A stretch of 64,000 bases of DNA from Paenibacillus radicis (ex Gao et al. 2016) (GTDB taxonomy: Bacteria > Bacillota > Bacilli > Paenibacillales > Paenibacillaceae). Below are positions 14,919-23,122 of the stretch, one piece after another. Every line of letters begins with the position of its first letter. Position 1 is the stretch's first letter. The translations under genes and the position numbers were made by a program. The notes under the pieces were generated by a model. The model was not told the DNA's origin. It saw nothing but the letters and a program-made list of their open reading frames with translations, and did no database searches. The stretch spans positions 27,842 to 91,841 of the forward strand of contig NZ_BMHY01000017.1 in assembly GCF_014641555.1 (NCBI RefSeq), read 5' to 3'.

Positions 14919-16135
14919 TCGTTATCCGGCGCCTTTATGTCTGCAAATAAAATAAGGCCCGGACCTGCGAGTACCGATATGGTCCGAATCCACGCATGCG
15001 ATTCCAGATCGGTGTAGACACGGGATACGATCGTCGGCCGGCTTTCACCCAACTGCACGAGATTGGGGATAAAATACGGCCGCCAGCTCCAGTTCGCTCC
15101 GCGAAATTCATCCTCCTGCCGCCATTCCTGATCCGCTACGCGTGAAAAGTTGGAGGACAGCTGAATACCGTCATCGCGGCATAGATAAACACGGATACAG
15201 TTGTCCTGAAGCTTGGGAAGCAATCCGCGAATCCATATATCCTTATGCTCGTAATAGCCTTGCTCCTGCACCGTCAGATCAATTTGAGCGGCAAGCTGCC
15301 GGGATTGCTGCTGCCAATATTGCTCCGACAGAAGATGCTTGCGCAAGTGAGCGTCCAGCACCTCCTCCAGCAGCGGCGCAAACCGTTGCGCTTCCTGAAA
15401 CTCCGATTCTGCTTGTGAGAAAAGAAAGCCCTGCACATAACGTGCGCCTGCCTGAATCGCCCGCTCCAAATCGTCTCGTGTCTCGACGCCTTCGGCAAGC
15501 AGTGATGCGCCAATCTGCTCTGCAAGCGCGGAGAAGGAGCGCAGCGCTCCCAGATAGCCGTCATGCGTCGCGCTCCGTTTGATCATATGCATGTCGATCT
15601 TCAGAATGTTCGGCTGAATGTGAGCGATCCGGCCCGTGCTGCTGAAGCCGCTGCCGACATCATCAATTGCAATCAAGCAGCCCCTGGACCGGTAGAGATC
15701 AACGACCTTGCGCAGCTCCTCTCTTGAACCGTGGAACGCTTCCTCAGTAATCTCGATGACGATCCGGCGCGGATCGATGCCGTACTTATCAATAAGGTTC
15801 AACGTGTAGAGCTCCCCCGAATCGGAATAGCGCTGAATCCAATTGGGTTTCAAATTAATAAACAGCAAGGGAGGCGAGTCAAACTCGCTAAATTTACTCA
15901 TAGCCTGCTCTCGTAAAATACGATCTACTGCAATATGATCCTCATCCGGAACGGTCGCATCGCAAAAGAACGGCCCCAAGCTGCGTACGGCCCCTTCTTC
16001 CTTGCATGCTCTCCCCAACACTTCATAGCCCGCAATCTTCCTTGTATCCATCGCTATAATCGGTTGATAGAACGCAGCCAAATATTCGTCGTCCAAGCCG
16101 AGCGCTTTCGGCAAATCATTACTAGTGATGGTCAT
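14915..16135 (-). CDS. EAL-domain protein, YkuI-like (c-di-GMP phosphodiesterase)
   Basis: A 406-residue soluble protein with an EAL domain at residues 20-250 and a C-terminal PAS/Cache-like domain at about 285-400, the same order and length as Bacillus subtilis YkuI. The signature is EVL (residues 38-40) rather than EAL. Other catalytic elements are present: FINLKP Asn94, the EITEE glutamate, the DDVGSG aspartates (158-159), a Lys in ILKIDMHM, EGVET and the VQGF Gln. It can therefore plausibly hydrolyse cyclic di-GMP, which controls motility and matrix. The nearby motAB genes fit such a role. Confidence 0.87.
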   Translation of the reverse strand: MTITSNDLPKALGLDDEYLAAFYQPIIAMDTRKIAGYEVLGRACKEEGAVRSLGPFFCDATVPDEDHIAVDRILREQAMSKFSEFDSPPLLFINLKPNWIQRYSDSGELYTLNLIDKYGIDPRRIVIEITEEAFHGSREELRKVVDLYRSRGCLIAIDDVGSGFSSTGRIAHIQPNILKIDMHMIKRSATHDGYLGALRSFSALAEQIGASLLAEGVETRDDLERAIQAGARYVQGFLFSQAESEFQEAQRFAPLLEEVLDAHLRKHLLSEQYWQQQSRQLAAQIDLTVQEQGYYEHKDIWIRGLLPKLQDNCIRVYLCRDDGIQLSSNFSRVADQEWRQEDEFRGANWSWRPYFIPNLVQLGESRPTIVSRVYTDLESHAWIRTISVLAGPGLILFADIKAPDND

Positions 16136-16290
16136 CGCGCTCTCCCCTGTGTTATATGTATGTTACTTTTCCTGCCATTATAATTGCTTTCATTCTATAT
16201 GATTCGACAATAAATGTAAATAAGCGACAGAATCTCTGCCGCCTAATCCTTGTATATGCTTTTTTCGATGTCGAATTTTTTTCAAATCGC

Positions 16291-16584
16291 TTAAATGAGC
16301 CGCACCATCCGCGTCACATTGTCGCCTTGCGACACTTCAATAACATGATGCTTCGGATGATACGTAATTTCTCCCGATCCGACCGCGATAACCGGCTGCT
16401 CACCCAGTCCGAAAAACACATCGTCCGCCAGCGCCTCCATCACTTCACGCCGATCCTCTTCGCCAAGCGCCGCCCACTCTTCTTCTTCCATCTCGAAAAA
16501 GGTATAGCTGTCCCCGATCGCGCTGACCGCTTCCGTTAGTTCCTTCAATATATCTACATATTCTCTTGCATGCCTTACACCCAT
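16291..16584 (-). CDS. Conserved small acidic protein, unknown function
   Basis: A 97-residue soluble protein, strongly acidic in the middle (EMEEEEW). It ends with PVIAVGSGEITYHPKHHVIEV, predicted to be beta-strands. No family is recognised. AGGTGG lies eight bases before the chosen ATG (MGVRHAREYVDIL). It is a monocistronic gene between the EAL gene and motA. Confidence 0.6.
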   Translation of the reverse strand: MGVRHAREYVDILKELTEAVSAIGDSYTFFEMEEEEWAALGEEDRREVMEALADDVFFGLGEQPVIAVGSGEITYHPKHHVIEVSQGDNVTRMVRLI

Positions 16585-16691
16585 GTTCATAACCACCTTT
16601 ATCTCATTGAATTTAGTCGTTAACCTTATACTATCATTTTACCGCATTTTATAAATTTTAACGCGAACCTCGTAAATCATTGTTTTAAGTC

Positions 16692-16719
16692 TAATCTCAA
16701 TAAGCCATCCTGTCGATAA
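16692..16719 (+). promoter_or_regulatory. Candidate sigma-D (motility) promoter of motAB
   Basis: TAAT at 16692-16695 and GTCGATAA at 16712-16719 are separated by 16 bases. They resemble the TAAA / GCCGATAT elements of Bacillus flagellar sigma factor promoters. The distance to the motA start is about 42 bases. Confidence 0.5.
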
Positions 16720-16761
16720 TAGTAGTAGATATTGTCGAATACGTACTGGACGGGGTGTATC

Positions 16762-17562
16762 ATGGAAAAATCTACGGTATTTGGTGTCGTTTTAGGAGTT
16801 ATAGCAGTTTTGGTAGGGATGGTATTAAAAGGTGCAGGTCTTGGTAACTTGTATAATCCCGCAGCCTTTATGATTATTATAGTCGGAACCGTTGCTGCCG
16901 TGATGATTGCTTTCCCGTTATCGGAGCTGTCGAAGACTGGCAAGCTATTCAAAAAAGTATTTGTCGAGCAAAAACTAATGCCGCGTGATCAATTAATCGC
17001 AAGCTTCATGGAGTGGGCTTCCATCACTCGCCGCGAAGGTTTGCTGGCACTTGAAGCTAAAGTCGATGATATTGACGATACATTTCTCCGCAATGGCATG
17101 CGTATGATTATTGACGGCAATGACCAAGATTTCGTACGGGATGTTCTGCTTGAGGATATTTCGGCAACAGAAGAGCGCCATAAAGCAGGAGCACTTATCT
17201 TTACACAGGCGGGCACTTACGCGCCTACCCTCGGTGTATTGGGTGCCGTTGTTGGTCTGGTTGCCGCTTTGTCGGACATGAGCAACATGGATCACCTTGC
17301 CCACGCTATCGCGGCTGCCTTCATCGCGACGCTGCTCGGTATTTTCACAGGTTACGTACTCTGGCATCCGATTGCCAACAAGCTGAAACGTCTCTCGAAA
17401 CGGGAAATTGAGATTCGTCTTATGATGGTAGAGGGTTTGCTCTCCATTCAATCCGGCGTTTCTACTATTGCGATCAACCAGAAGCTGTCGGTATTCCTGA
17501 CTCCAACCGAGCGCATTAAGTTGCGGGAGAAGGAGGAAAGCGCCGTTGAGCAGAAAGCATAA
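16762..17562 (+). CDS. motA: Flagellar motor stator protein MotA
   Basis: About 266 residues with four membrane helices: two at the start, then a long cytoplasmic loop, then two near residues 150-200. GTYAPTLGVLGAVVGL is the conserved third-helix segment of MotA stators. MotA and MotB form the ion channel that drives rotor torque. The start at MEKSTVFG is preceded by GGGGTG; the longest open frame adds ten residues with no site. The stop lies 17 bases inside motB. Confidence 0.93.
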   Translation: MEKSTVFGVVLGVIAVLVGMVLKGAGLGNLYNPAAFMIIIVGTVAAVMIAFPLSELSKTGKLFKKVFVEQKLMPRDQLIASFMEWASITRREGLLALEAKVDDIDDTFLRNGMRMIIDGNDQDFVRDVLLEDISATEERHKAGALIFTQAGTYAPTLGVLGAVVGLVAALSDMSNMDHLAHAIAAAFIATLLGIFTGYVLWHPIANKLKRLSKREIEIRLMMVEGLLSIQSGVSTIAINQKLSVFLTPTERIKLREKEESAVEQKA

Positions 17563-18358
17563 GCATGACCACGAGGATCATATTGACGAATCCTGGCTGA
17601 TCCCATACGCTGACTTGCTCACTCTTCTGCTTGCTACGTTTATCGTGCTCTATTCCATGAGCTCGGTTGACGTTAAGAAATTCGAAGAGCTGAGCCAAGC
17701 ATTCACTCTCGCTTTCAATAGCGGGTCAGGCGTTCTTGATAATCCTTCTATTACAGAACGCGGGCCTCAGAAAGATGAGATTATTGTTGAGAACCCGGAA
17801 GATAAGAAGAAGAAGGAAGAGGAAGCACGCCGCCAGGAGCTCATGAAGAAAGAGCAAGAGGATCTGGAGAAGCTGAAGAAAAGCCTCGACACATACATTA
17901 AAAAGAACGGCTTGATGACGGAGCTGGAAACGAAGCTCAATCAATCTCAGCTGATGATTACGATTAGCGACAATGCGTTGTTCGCTTCCGGCAGCGCTGT
18001 GCTGAGGGATGACTCTAAGGATCTGGCATCTGCCATTTCCAAAATGCTGCAGCAATATCCGGAATATGAAATTATCGTATCCGGCCATACTGACAACGAA
18101 CCGATCTCCACGCGGGAATTTAAGTCCAACTGGGACCTCAGCTCTTCCCGAGCGATTCGCTTCATGGACGTACTGCTGCAAAATCCAGGTCTGAAGCCAG
18201 AACGGTTCAGTGCTATCGGCTACGGCGAGTATCGTCCAGTCTCTGCCAACACTTCGGTTGAAGGACGGGCGAAAAACCGCCGCGTAGAAGTCTCTATTAT
18301 TCGGAAGTACATCGATCAGAATGCTATTGAGCAGATTCCGGCTACTCCGAAGCAGTAG
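17546..18358 (+). CDS. motB: Flagellar motor stator protein MotB
   Basis: A 270-residue protein. The single membrane helix contains WLIPYADLLTLLLATFIVL with the ion-carrying Asp23. A charged Glu/Lys-rich segment (about residues 80-125) follows, then an OmpA-type peptidoglycan-binding domain with VSGHTDNEPI and NRRVEVSI. It anchors the stator to the cell wall. It starts with TTG, with AAGGAGG at about 17529 inside motA, and a perfect terminator follows. Confidence 0.94.
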   Translation: MSRKHKHDHEDHIDESWLIPYADLLTLLLATFIVLYSMSSVDVKKFEELSQAFTLAFNSGSGVLDNPSITERGPQKDEIIVENPEDKKKKEEEARRQELMKKEQEDLEKLKKSLDTYIKKNGLMTELETKLNQSQLMITISDNALFASGSAVLRDDSKDLASAISKMLQQYPEYEIIVSGHTDNEPISTREFKSNWDLSSSRAIRFMDVLLQNPGLKPERFSAIGYGEYRPVSANTSVEGRAKNRRVEVSIIRKYIDQNAIEQIPATPKQ

Positions 18359-18375
18359 AACGTATAGAACTACAC

Positions 18376-18416
18376 AAAAAAGGACCTTCGCGGCTCAGCC
18401 GCGAAGGTCCTTTCCT
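18376..18416. terminator. Terminator after motAB, bidirectional
   Basis: The stem AAAGGACCTTCGCGGCT and its exact complement leave almost no loop and are flanked by A and T runs. It lies between motB and the convergent rluF gene. Confidence 0.92.
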
Positions 18417-18425
18417 TATTCTCCT

Positions 18426-19136
18426 TTATCCAAGCGAGGCCGGCTCGTATTCCAGCGTCTGGAACAGCTCCTTCAGCTCAGGCTCGGTCAGATCGCGCCA
18501 ACGTCCCGTTTGCAGTCCGCCCAGCTCGATATTCATGACGCGCAGCCGTTTCAGCTTCCGCACATGGTACCCATAAGCTTGACACATCCTGCGAATTTGC
18601 CGATTGCGGCCTTCCGTAAGGATAATCTTAAACACCCGGTCCGATATACGAGTAACGACGCAAGGCAGCGTCATGCTGCCTAATATCTTCACACCCTCCG
18701 ACAGCCCTTTAACGAAATCGGCGGTAATCGGACGGTCAACCGTCACGATATATTCCTTCTCATGCCGGCCTTCCGAACGCAAAATCGGATTCACGACGTC
18801 CCCGTCATTCGTTAACAGAATTAGCCCTTCTGAATCCTTGTCCAGTCGGCCAATTGGAAAAATCCGCTCATCATGGCCGACAAAGTCGACGATGTTGCCT
18901 GGAATATGAAGCTCCGTCGTACTAGTGATACCTATGGGCTTGTTCAATGCAATGTAGATATGGCGCTTCTGCTCGCCAATTCGCTTGCCGTCCACCCGCA
19001 CATCATCGCCGGGCTCCGCTTGGCTGCCGAGCTGCGCCTTCTCTCCATTAATGGTTACGCGGCCGCTGTCCACCAGCTTATCCGCCTCGCGACGCGAGCA
19101 ATAGCCCGTCTCGCTAATAAACTTATTAATACGCAC
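18426..19136 (-). CDS. rluF: 23S rRNA pseudouridine synthase, RluF-like
   Basis: A 236-residue protein with an N-terminal S4 RNA-binding domain (MRINKFISETGYCSRREADKL) and the RsuA/RluB/E/F catalytic domain. The catalytic Asp lies in FPIGRLDKDSEGLILL, and TEGRNRQIRRMC is the family's conserved late motif. ALNKPIGITSTTE and NIVDFVGHDERIFPIG closely follow Escherichia coli RluF, which modifies U2604 of 23S rRNA. RluF enzymes are usually longer by a basic tail, absent here. Its start overlaps the end of the upstream TIP30-like gene by 11 bases. Confidence 0.87.
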   Translation of the reverse strand: MRINKFISETGYCSRREADKLVDSGRVTINGEKAQLGSQAEPGDDVRVDGKRIGEQKRHIYIALNKPIGITSTTELHIPGNIVDFVGHDERIFPIGRLDKDSEGLILLTNDGDVVNPILRSEGRHEKEYIVTVDRPITADFVKGLSEGVKILGSMTLPCVVTRISDRVFKIILTEGRNRQIRRMCQAYGYHVRKLKRLRVMNIELGGLQTGRWRDLTEPELKELFQTLEYEPASLG

Positions 19137-19899
19137 TTCTGTTCACCTCATGTGTATGTGCCGCCAACTGCGCGATTTTTATAGAAGGATAGATGAATAA
19201 GGCTGGCTTATCGCCGCCCAGCTCCTGGTCGAGTTGACCATCAACAGCTTGCTTTGCTACGGTTCGCATCGCCTCCGCGACAGCTTCGCCCTCGATCGCG
19301 CGATAAGGCCGCAGCGGACCGACCATGAGCCAGCCCAGCGATTTGGACAATGCAGCCGCAACCGTCTCCCCAAACCTTACGGTTTGCCGATGGCCAAGCA
19401 GCAAGGAGGGCTGGAAGAAATGCATCGTTTCAATCGGCACCGCTGCCAGCCTTTCCTGAAGCAGCCCCTTCACCCTACTGTAAAAGAAAGGTGAGCTGGC
19501 AGAAGAGCCCATCGCCGTGATAACGAGAAAGTGCTTCACGCCGGTCTGTTCCGCCCAATCGGCAAGCGCCGCGGGATATTCGTAATCGACTCTGCGAAAC
19601 GCCTCCTGAGAGCCGGCTGCTTTAATGGTCGTCCCTAATGCACAGTACACGACATCGACGGAGACGTCGCTAAGCGCCTCCCCAAGCTGTTCAAAGTCTG
19701 CCACAATGACGTTCAGCTTTGAACGGGCTCCGGCCGCTCCGGGCAAATCGAGCGGTCTGCGAGCCAGTACCGTAACGGCATGACAAGACGGATCAGCAAG
19801 CAATTGCTTCACGATTGCCGAACCGACCAATCCCGTTGCACCTGCCACCAAGCAGCTATAAGTTCCGGATTCAGAGCCCCGCCGTTCGTGATCAACCAT
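19126..19899 (-). CDS. NAD(P)-binding Rossmann-fold protein (TIP30/HTATIP2-like)
   Basis: A 257-residue protein with the nucleotide-binding motif VAGATGLVGSAIVKQLL, VTVLARRPLD after strand two and VYCALGTTIKAAGSQEAFRRVDYEY, a signature of the TIP30/YwnB-like atypical SDR group. Y-x3-K is approximated by FFYSRVKGLLQ. Function unknown; relatives are oxidoreductases or regulators. The gene shares 11 bases with rluF downstream, so the two are likely co-transcribed. Confidence 0.8.
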   Translation of the reverse strand: MVDHERRGSESGTYSCLVAGATGLVGSAIVKQLLADPSCHAVTVLARRPLDLPGAAGARSKLNVIVADFEQLGEALSDVSVDVVYCALGTTIKAAGSQEAFRRVDYEYPAALADWAEQTGVKHFLVITAMGSSASSPFFYSRVKGLLQERLAAVPIETMHFFQPSLLLGHRQTVRFGETVAAALSKSLGWLMVGPLRPYRAIEGEAVAEAMRTVAKQAVDGQLDQELGGDKPALFIYPSIKIAQLAAHTHEVNRSAY

Positions 19900-19958
19900 C
19901 GTAAGCCCACCGCCATCCCGAATAGATTCCGATTTCCGTCCATATCGCTATCCCAATT

Positions 19959-21839
19959 CTATTGCTCCGATTCCTTCAGTATACCTTCATTCGATTGCGT
20001 ATTCAAAGCCGGGAGCATAATTGTAACCGTCGTCCCTACGTTGACTTGACTCTGAATTTCCATCAGCCCCTGGTGGCTGTGAATAATGCGCTGGCTGATC
20101 ATCATGCCAAGGCCAGTCCCGCTTTCCTTGCCGGTGAAAAACGGACTCCCGATCTTTGCAATCATATCCTCCGGAATACCGATCCCCTCGTCGGTTATCG
20201 AGATTGTAATCTGATCCTGCTTACGCGCCACATGGGCGTGGATACGGCCGCCGTTTGGCATCGCTTCAATGCCATTTTTCAATAGATTGATGAATACCTG
20301 CTTCAACTGATTCTCCTCACAGGAGACGAGACAGGAGGCATCCGTCAACGAATGGCTGAACACCACATTATACATATGAGCTTCGCTATCGAGCAGCGAC
20401 ATGACTTCTTTGAGCACGGTGCGCACGTCTTTGGTCGTAAAACGCGTCGCCTGCGGCTTCGCCAGAATGAGAAACTCCCCAACGATTAGGTTGATTCGAT
20501 CCAGTTCCGACAGCATTAAGCTGGTATGCTCTACATTCAACTTCTTACTTTGCTGCTGAAGCTGCAGAAACCCTCTCAGCGTCGTCAGCGGATTGCGGAT
20601 TTCATGAGCCACTCCGGCGGCCAGCTGGCCAACCGTCGTCAGCTTCTCCGAACGGCGCAGCAGCTCCTCCATCCGGTTGCGGCTCCGCATATCGCGTGTA
20701 ATACTGGCAAACGCCTGTACGTCGCCCTTCTCGTCCCTAATTGGAGATACCGTGACGCTGACCGGAATCACTTCGCCGCTCTTCGTGATCCGGAAAGTTT
20801 CCTGTGCCGGCAGCACCTTGCCCGAGAGCAGCGAATTCTGAATGAGCCGCATCTCGGAGCGATGCGATTCCGGGGCAAGCATCAGACTGTACCCGATCGC
20901 CTCTTCACTGTCATAACCAAAGAGCTGCTCGAACGCCTGATTCACCTGAATAATACGATCATCCAAATCAACTACGTGGATGGCATCGCTTGTATGATTA
21001 ATAAAGGATTGCAAATAATCCTTCATTCGCCGGTTATCCTCAAAAGCCTTGCGCAGCTTGTCCATGTAGATCGTGAGATTTTGCGACATGGCATTGATCT
21101 TCAAGGAAAGCAGACTGAATTCATCCTTCCCGATTACTTTGATTACGGAATCGAATCGGCCTTGGGACACTTCATTCACTTTCCACAAAATATTGCGCAA
21201 CGGCCGAAGCAGCCAGCCTGACAGCAAATAGCTGCTGAACAGCACAAATAACAATATAAAAATGCCGTACTGTAGCGCAGAAATCCGATTGAGGCTTACC
21301 ACCTGATGCAGTGATTCGCAATCATAAACCAGACCAATTATGTAAGGAAAACCCTCCACACTATAATAGCTTTTCATATACTCGACGCCGTTAATTTCTA
21401 CCTCTCGGAAGTGGAATGCATCATTCGAAGCCTTAGCCAAATATACCGCGTCTCCGCCTTCATCCACATAAGAGTAAGCTCCGTAGGCAACGCCCCAGTC
21501 AGCAATCGTATGAGCGGCAGCAGCAGCTTCTTCAGCAGGCTTCTTCGCAAACAGCGTAACTTCCAGCAATTGATCGTCCAAAGCTTGCAGCACATCGACC
21601 ATGCTGTTCAGACGCTCGGCTGAATGATTATACAAATTCCCTCCATCCGTACTTTGAATCGATTGTTCTTGTTCCTCTTTCATCATTTGTGCCACATGCT
21701 TCGAAATACTCTGCATCTGCTCTTTTGCCGTTTGCTCCATATTGCGTATCGTCGAGATTTCCTCCACAATAACTATGCAAAGGAATGCGGTCAAAATGAT
21801 CAGCGTAATCAAAAATGAAAACTTGATTTTGAACGACAA
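19959..21839 (-). CDS. PAS-domain sensor histidine kinase, sporulation-kinase type
   Basis: About 626 residues. Order: membrane helix (residues 5-25), extracytoplasmic sensor domain of about 160 residues, second helix near 190-210, HAMP-like linker, PAS with PAC segment (about 290-400), HisKA and HATPase domains. The H-box GVAHEIRNPLTTLRGFLQL is of the kind found in KinB/KinE-like kinases feeding the Spo0 phosphorelay. N, G1 (DEGIGIP) and G2 (GTGLGM) boxes are present. I choose TTG at 21839 with GGAAG upstream; an open frame of 20 codons precedes it. Its upstream region is the DnaA-box cluster, and a Spo0E-like phosphatase gene is nearby. Confidence 0.85.
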   Translation of the reverse strand: MSFKIKFSFLITLIILTAFLCIVIVEEISTIRNMEQTAKEQMQSISKHVAQMMKEEQEQSIQSTDGGNLYNHSAERLNSMVDVLQALDDQLLEVTLFAKKPAEEAAAAAHTIADWGVAYGAYSYVDEGGDAVYLAKASNDAFHFREVEINGVEYMKSYYSVEGFPYIIGLVYDCESLHQVVSLNRISALQYGIFILLFVLFSSYLLSGWLLRPLRNILWKVNEVSQGRFDSVIKVIGKDEFSLLSLKINAMSQNLTIYMDKLRKAFEDNRRMKDYLQSFINHTSDAIHVVDLDDRIIQVNQAFEQLFGYDSEEAIGYSLMLAPESHRSEMRLIQNSLLSGKVLPAQETFRITKSGEVIPVSVTVSPIRDEKGDVQAFASITRDMRSRNRMEELLRRSEKLTTVGQLAAGVAHEIRNPLTTLRGFLQLQQQSKKLNVEHTSLMLSELDRINLIVGEFLILAKPQATRFTTKDVRTVLKEVMSLLDSEAHMYNVVFSHSLTDASCLVSCEENQLKQVFINLLKNGIEAMPNGGRIHAHVARKQDQITISITDEGIGIPEDMIAKIGSPFFTGKESGTGLGMMISQRIIHSHQGLMEIQSQVNVGTTVTIMLPALNTQSNEGILKESEQ

Positions 21840-21880
21840 GAATGCGACACTTCCTTTGCATAGAATGGATTTCAGCCTGG

Positions 21881-21986
21881 TTATGCACAAGTTATTCACA
21901 TTATCTACATTTCATCCACATAGCCTTCGAATAAGTTGTGCGTATTTTTGTGGACAACAAGATAGTTATCCACAGTTTTATCCACC
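21881..21986. promoter_or_regulatory. DnaA-box cluster
   Basis: Seven near-consensus DnaA boxes lie in 106 bases. Plus strand: TTATGCACA (21881), TTATTCACA (21892), TTATCTACA (21901), TCATCCACA (21912), TTATCCACA (21966, perfect) and TTATCCACC (21978). Minus strand: TGTGGACAA (21949). All but one differ from TTATCCACA at a single base. The first four are spaced 11, 9 and 11 bases apart, close to one helical turn. The cluster sits between the divergent kinase gene and tadA. Confidence 0.82.
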
Positions 21987-22070
21987 ACATGTTAACAACG
22001 GAATACTTGTTCGAGGAATAAATACGAACAAACCGCATTTTTTTGATGATACGGAGGTACGGTTTCAATC

Positions 22071-22538
22071 ATGATAAGAGAACAAGAAGATCAAGCATGG
22101 ATGCAATATGCCATTGAAGAAGCAAGAAAGGCCGAGCAGATCGGCGAGGTGCCGATTGGCGCCATCGTCGTTAAAGACGGCGAAATTATAGGCAGAGGAT
22201 ATAATTTAAGGGAGACCAAGCATGACCCTACCGCACATGCCGAGATGGTGGCGATTAGAGAAGCTTGCGAAAAAATAGGCGCTTGGCGGCTGCTCGATTG
22301 CACCCTGTATGTCACGCTGGAGCCTTGTCCAATGTGCGCAGGTGCTATCGTGCAATCCCGCATCAAGCGCGTCGTATACGGCACCGATGATCCGAAAGCA
22401 GGGTGCGCAGGCACGTTAATGAACCTTTTGCAGGAGCCCCGGTTCAATCACGAAACGGAACTGACCAGCGGCGTCCTCCAAACGGAATGTGCGACGCTGC
22501 TGACCCAGTTCTTCAGAAATCTGCGCAAGCAGAAATAA
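22071..22538 (+). CDS. tadA: tRNA-specific adenosine deaminase
   Basis: A 155-residue protein of the cytidine/deoxycytidylate deaminase fold. The zinc site is HAEMVAI (His56, catalytic Glu58) and PCPMCAGA (Cys86, Cys89). It converts A34 to inosine in tRNA-Arg(ACG), allowing it to read CGN codons. It starts with ATG and has GGAGG 13 bases upstream. In Bacillus tadA usually precedes the SRP RNA gene and dnaX; neither is present here, since a gene on the opposite strand follows after only 26 bases. Confidence 0.95.
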   Translation: MIREQEDQAWMQYAIEEARKAEQIGEVPIGAIVVKDGEIIGRGYNLRETKHDPTAHAEMVAIREACEKIGAWRLLDCTLYVTLEPCPMCAGAIVQSRIKRVVYGTDDPKAGCAGTLMNLLQEPRFNHETELTSGVLQTECATLLTQFFRNLRKQK

Positions 22539-22564
22539 GATATACATTTGTAGCCTTTGTAGCG

Positions 22565-22774
22565 TTATTGGGAATTGCAATTTTTCTCATTACGGCGCGG
22601 CAGCGTATAAGCGATTTGATCGCGCTGCAGTTGTTGCAGAACCACGATTAATTGATCGGCCTCTTCACTGATTGCAAGAACTTCCGGGTCGGTTAAACTG
22701 CCGCGTGCCTCTGCAATTTCATGAAGCTTCATCCGCAGCGATTGCAATTGATTAAGCAATATCGTTTTGTCCAT
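22565..22774 (-). CDS. Spo0E-like aspartyl-phosphate phosphatase
   Basis: A 69-residue helical-hairpin protein. ISEEADQLIVVLQQLQ corresponds to the Ser-x-x-Leu/Ala-Asp-x-Leu-Ile signature of Spo0E, YisI and YnzD, which remove phosphate from Spo0A and delay sporulation. LLNQLQSLRMKLHEIAEARGSLTDPEVLAIS forms the first helix and turn. It is close to the sporulation-type kinase gene, giving opposing activities within 3 kb. The gap of about 350 bases upstream of it holds only the terminator of the next operon. Confidence 0.83.
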   Translation of the reverse strand: MDKTILLNQLQSLRMKLHEIAEARGSLTDPEVLAISEEADQLIVVLQQLQRDQIAYTLPRRNEKNCNSQ

Positions 22775-23060
22775 AGCTCGCTTTGGGGCACGCTCCTTAT
22801 TAGCACACTTGTCGTAATAAATGTATTATACGCTTTCTTATTTCAAGAGTTTGTAAAAACGTGTCGACAGATGAATACAATTTTCAGGCAATTTTCGACA
22901 ATCCATGGTGCAATTTCCAATGATATAGTTCAAAAATACTATCTTCCTCACCATTTGTCTAGCTGATTTTCCCCTGTATCTGGGCATAGTAGTGACAGTT
23001 TGCCATTCCCATTACCTATGACGAGAGGCCAAGCCCTGAATTGGAAGCGCTACGATAACG

Positions 23061-23113
23061 AAAAAAAAGGGATGTCCCGAGGTCCATTCAGACCTTTGGG
23101 ACATCCCCTTTTG
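23061..23113 (-). terminator. Terminator of the fused ATPase gene
   Basis: The stem AAGGGATGTCCC / GGGACATCCC plus inner GGTC / GACC has a T-run on the minus strand (an A-run on the plus strand). It lies about ten bases beyond the stop of the ATPase gene. Confidence 0.88.
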
Positions 23114-23122
23114 CAATTTGAT

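Noticed and set aside
20526..21221. Open frame of 231 codons on the plus strand within the kinase region
   Set aside because: It is a shadow of the histidine kinase; the kinase frame carries all catalytic boxes.
21881..21986. Chromosomal replication origin
   Set aside because: The DnaA boxes are dense, but neither dnaA, dnaN nor other usual origin genes are adjacent and no clear AT-rich unwinding element stands out. A regulatory or titration cluster is the safer reading.
22539..22565. Expected SRP RNA gene and dnaX after tadA
   Set aside because: Only 26 bases separate tadA from a gene on the opposite strand, so the usual Bacillus neighbourhood is absent here.
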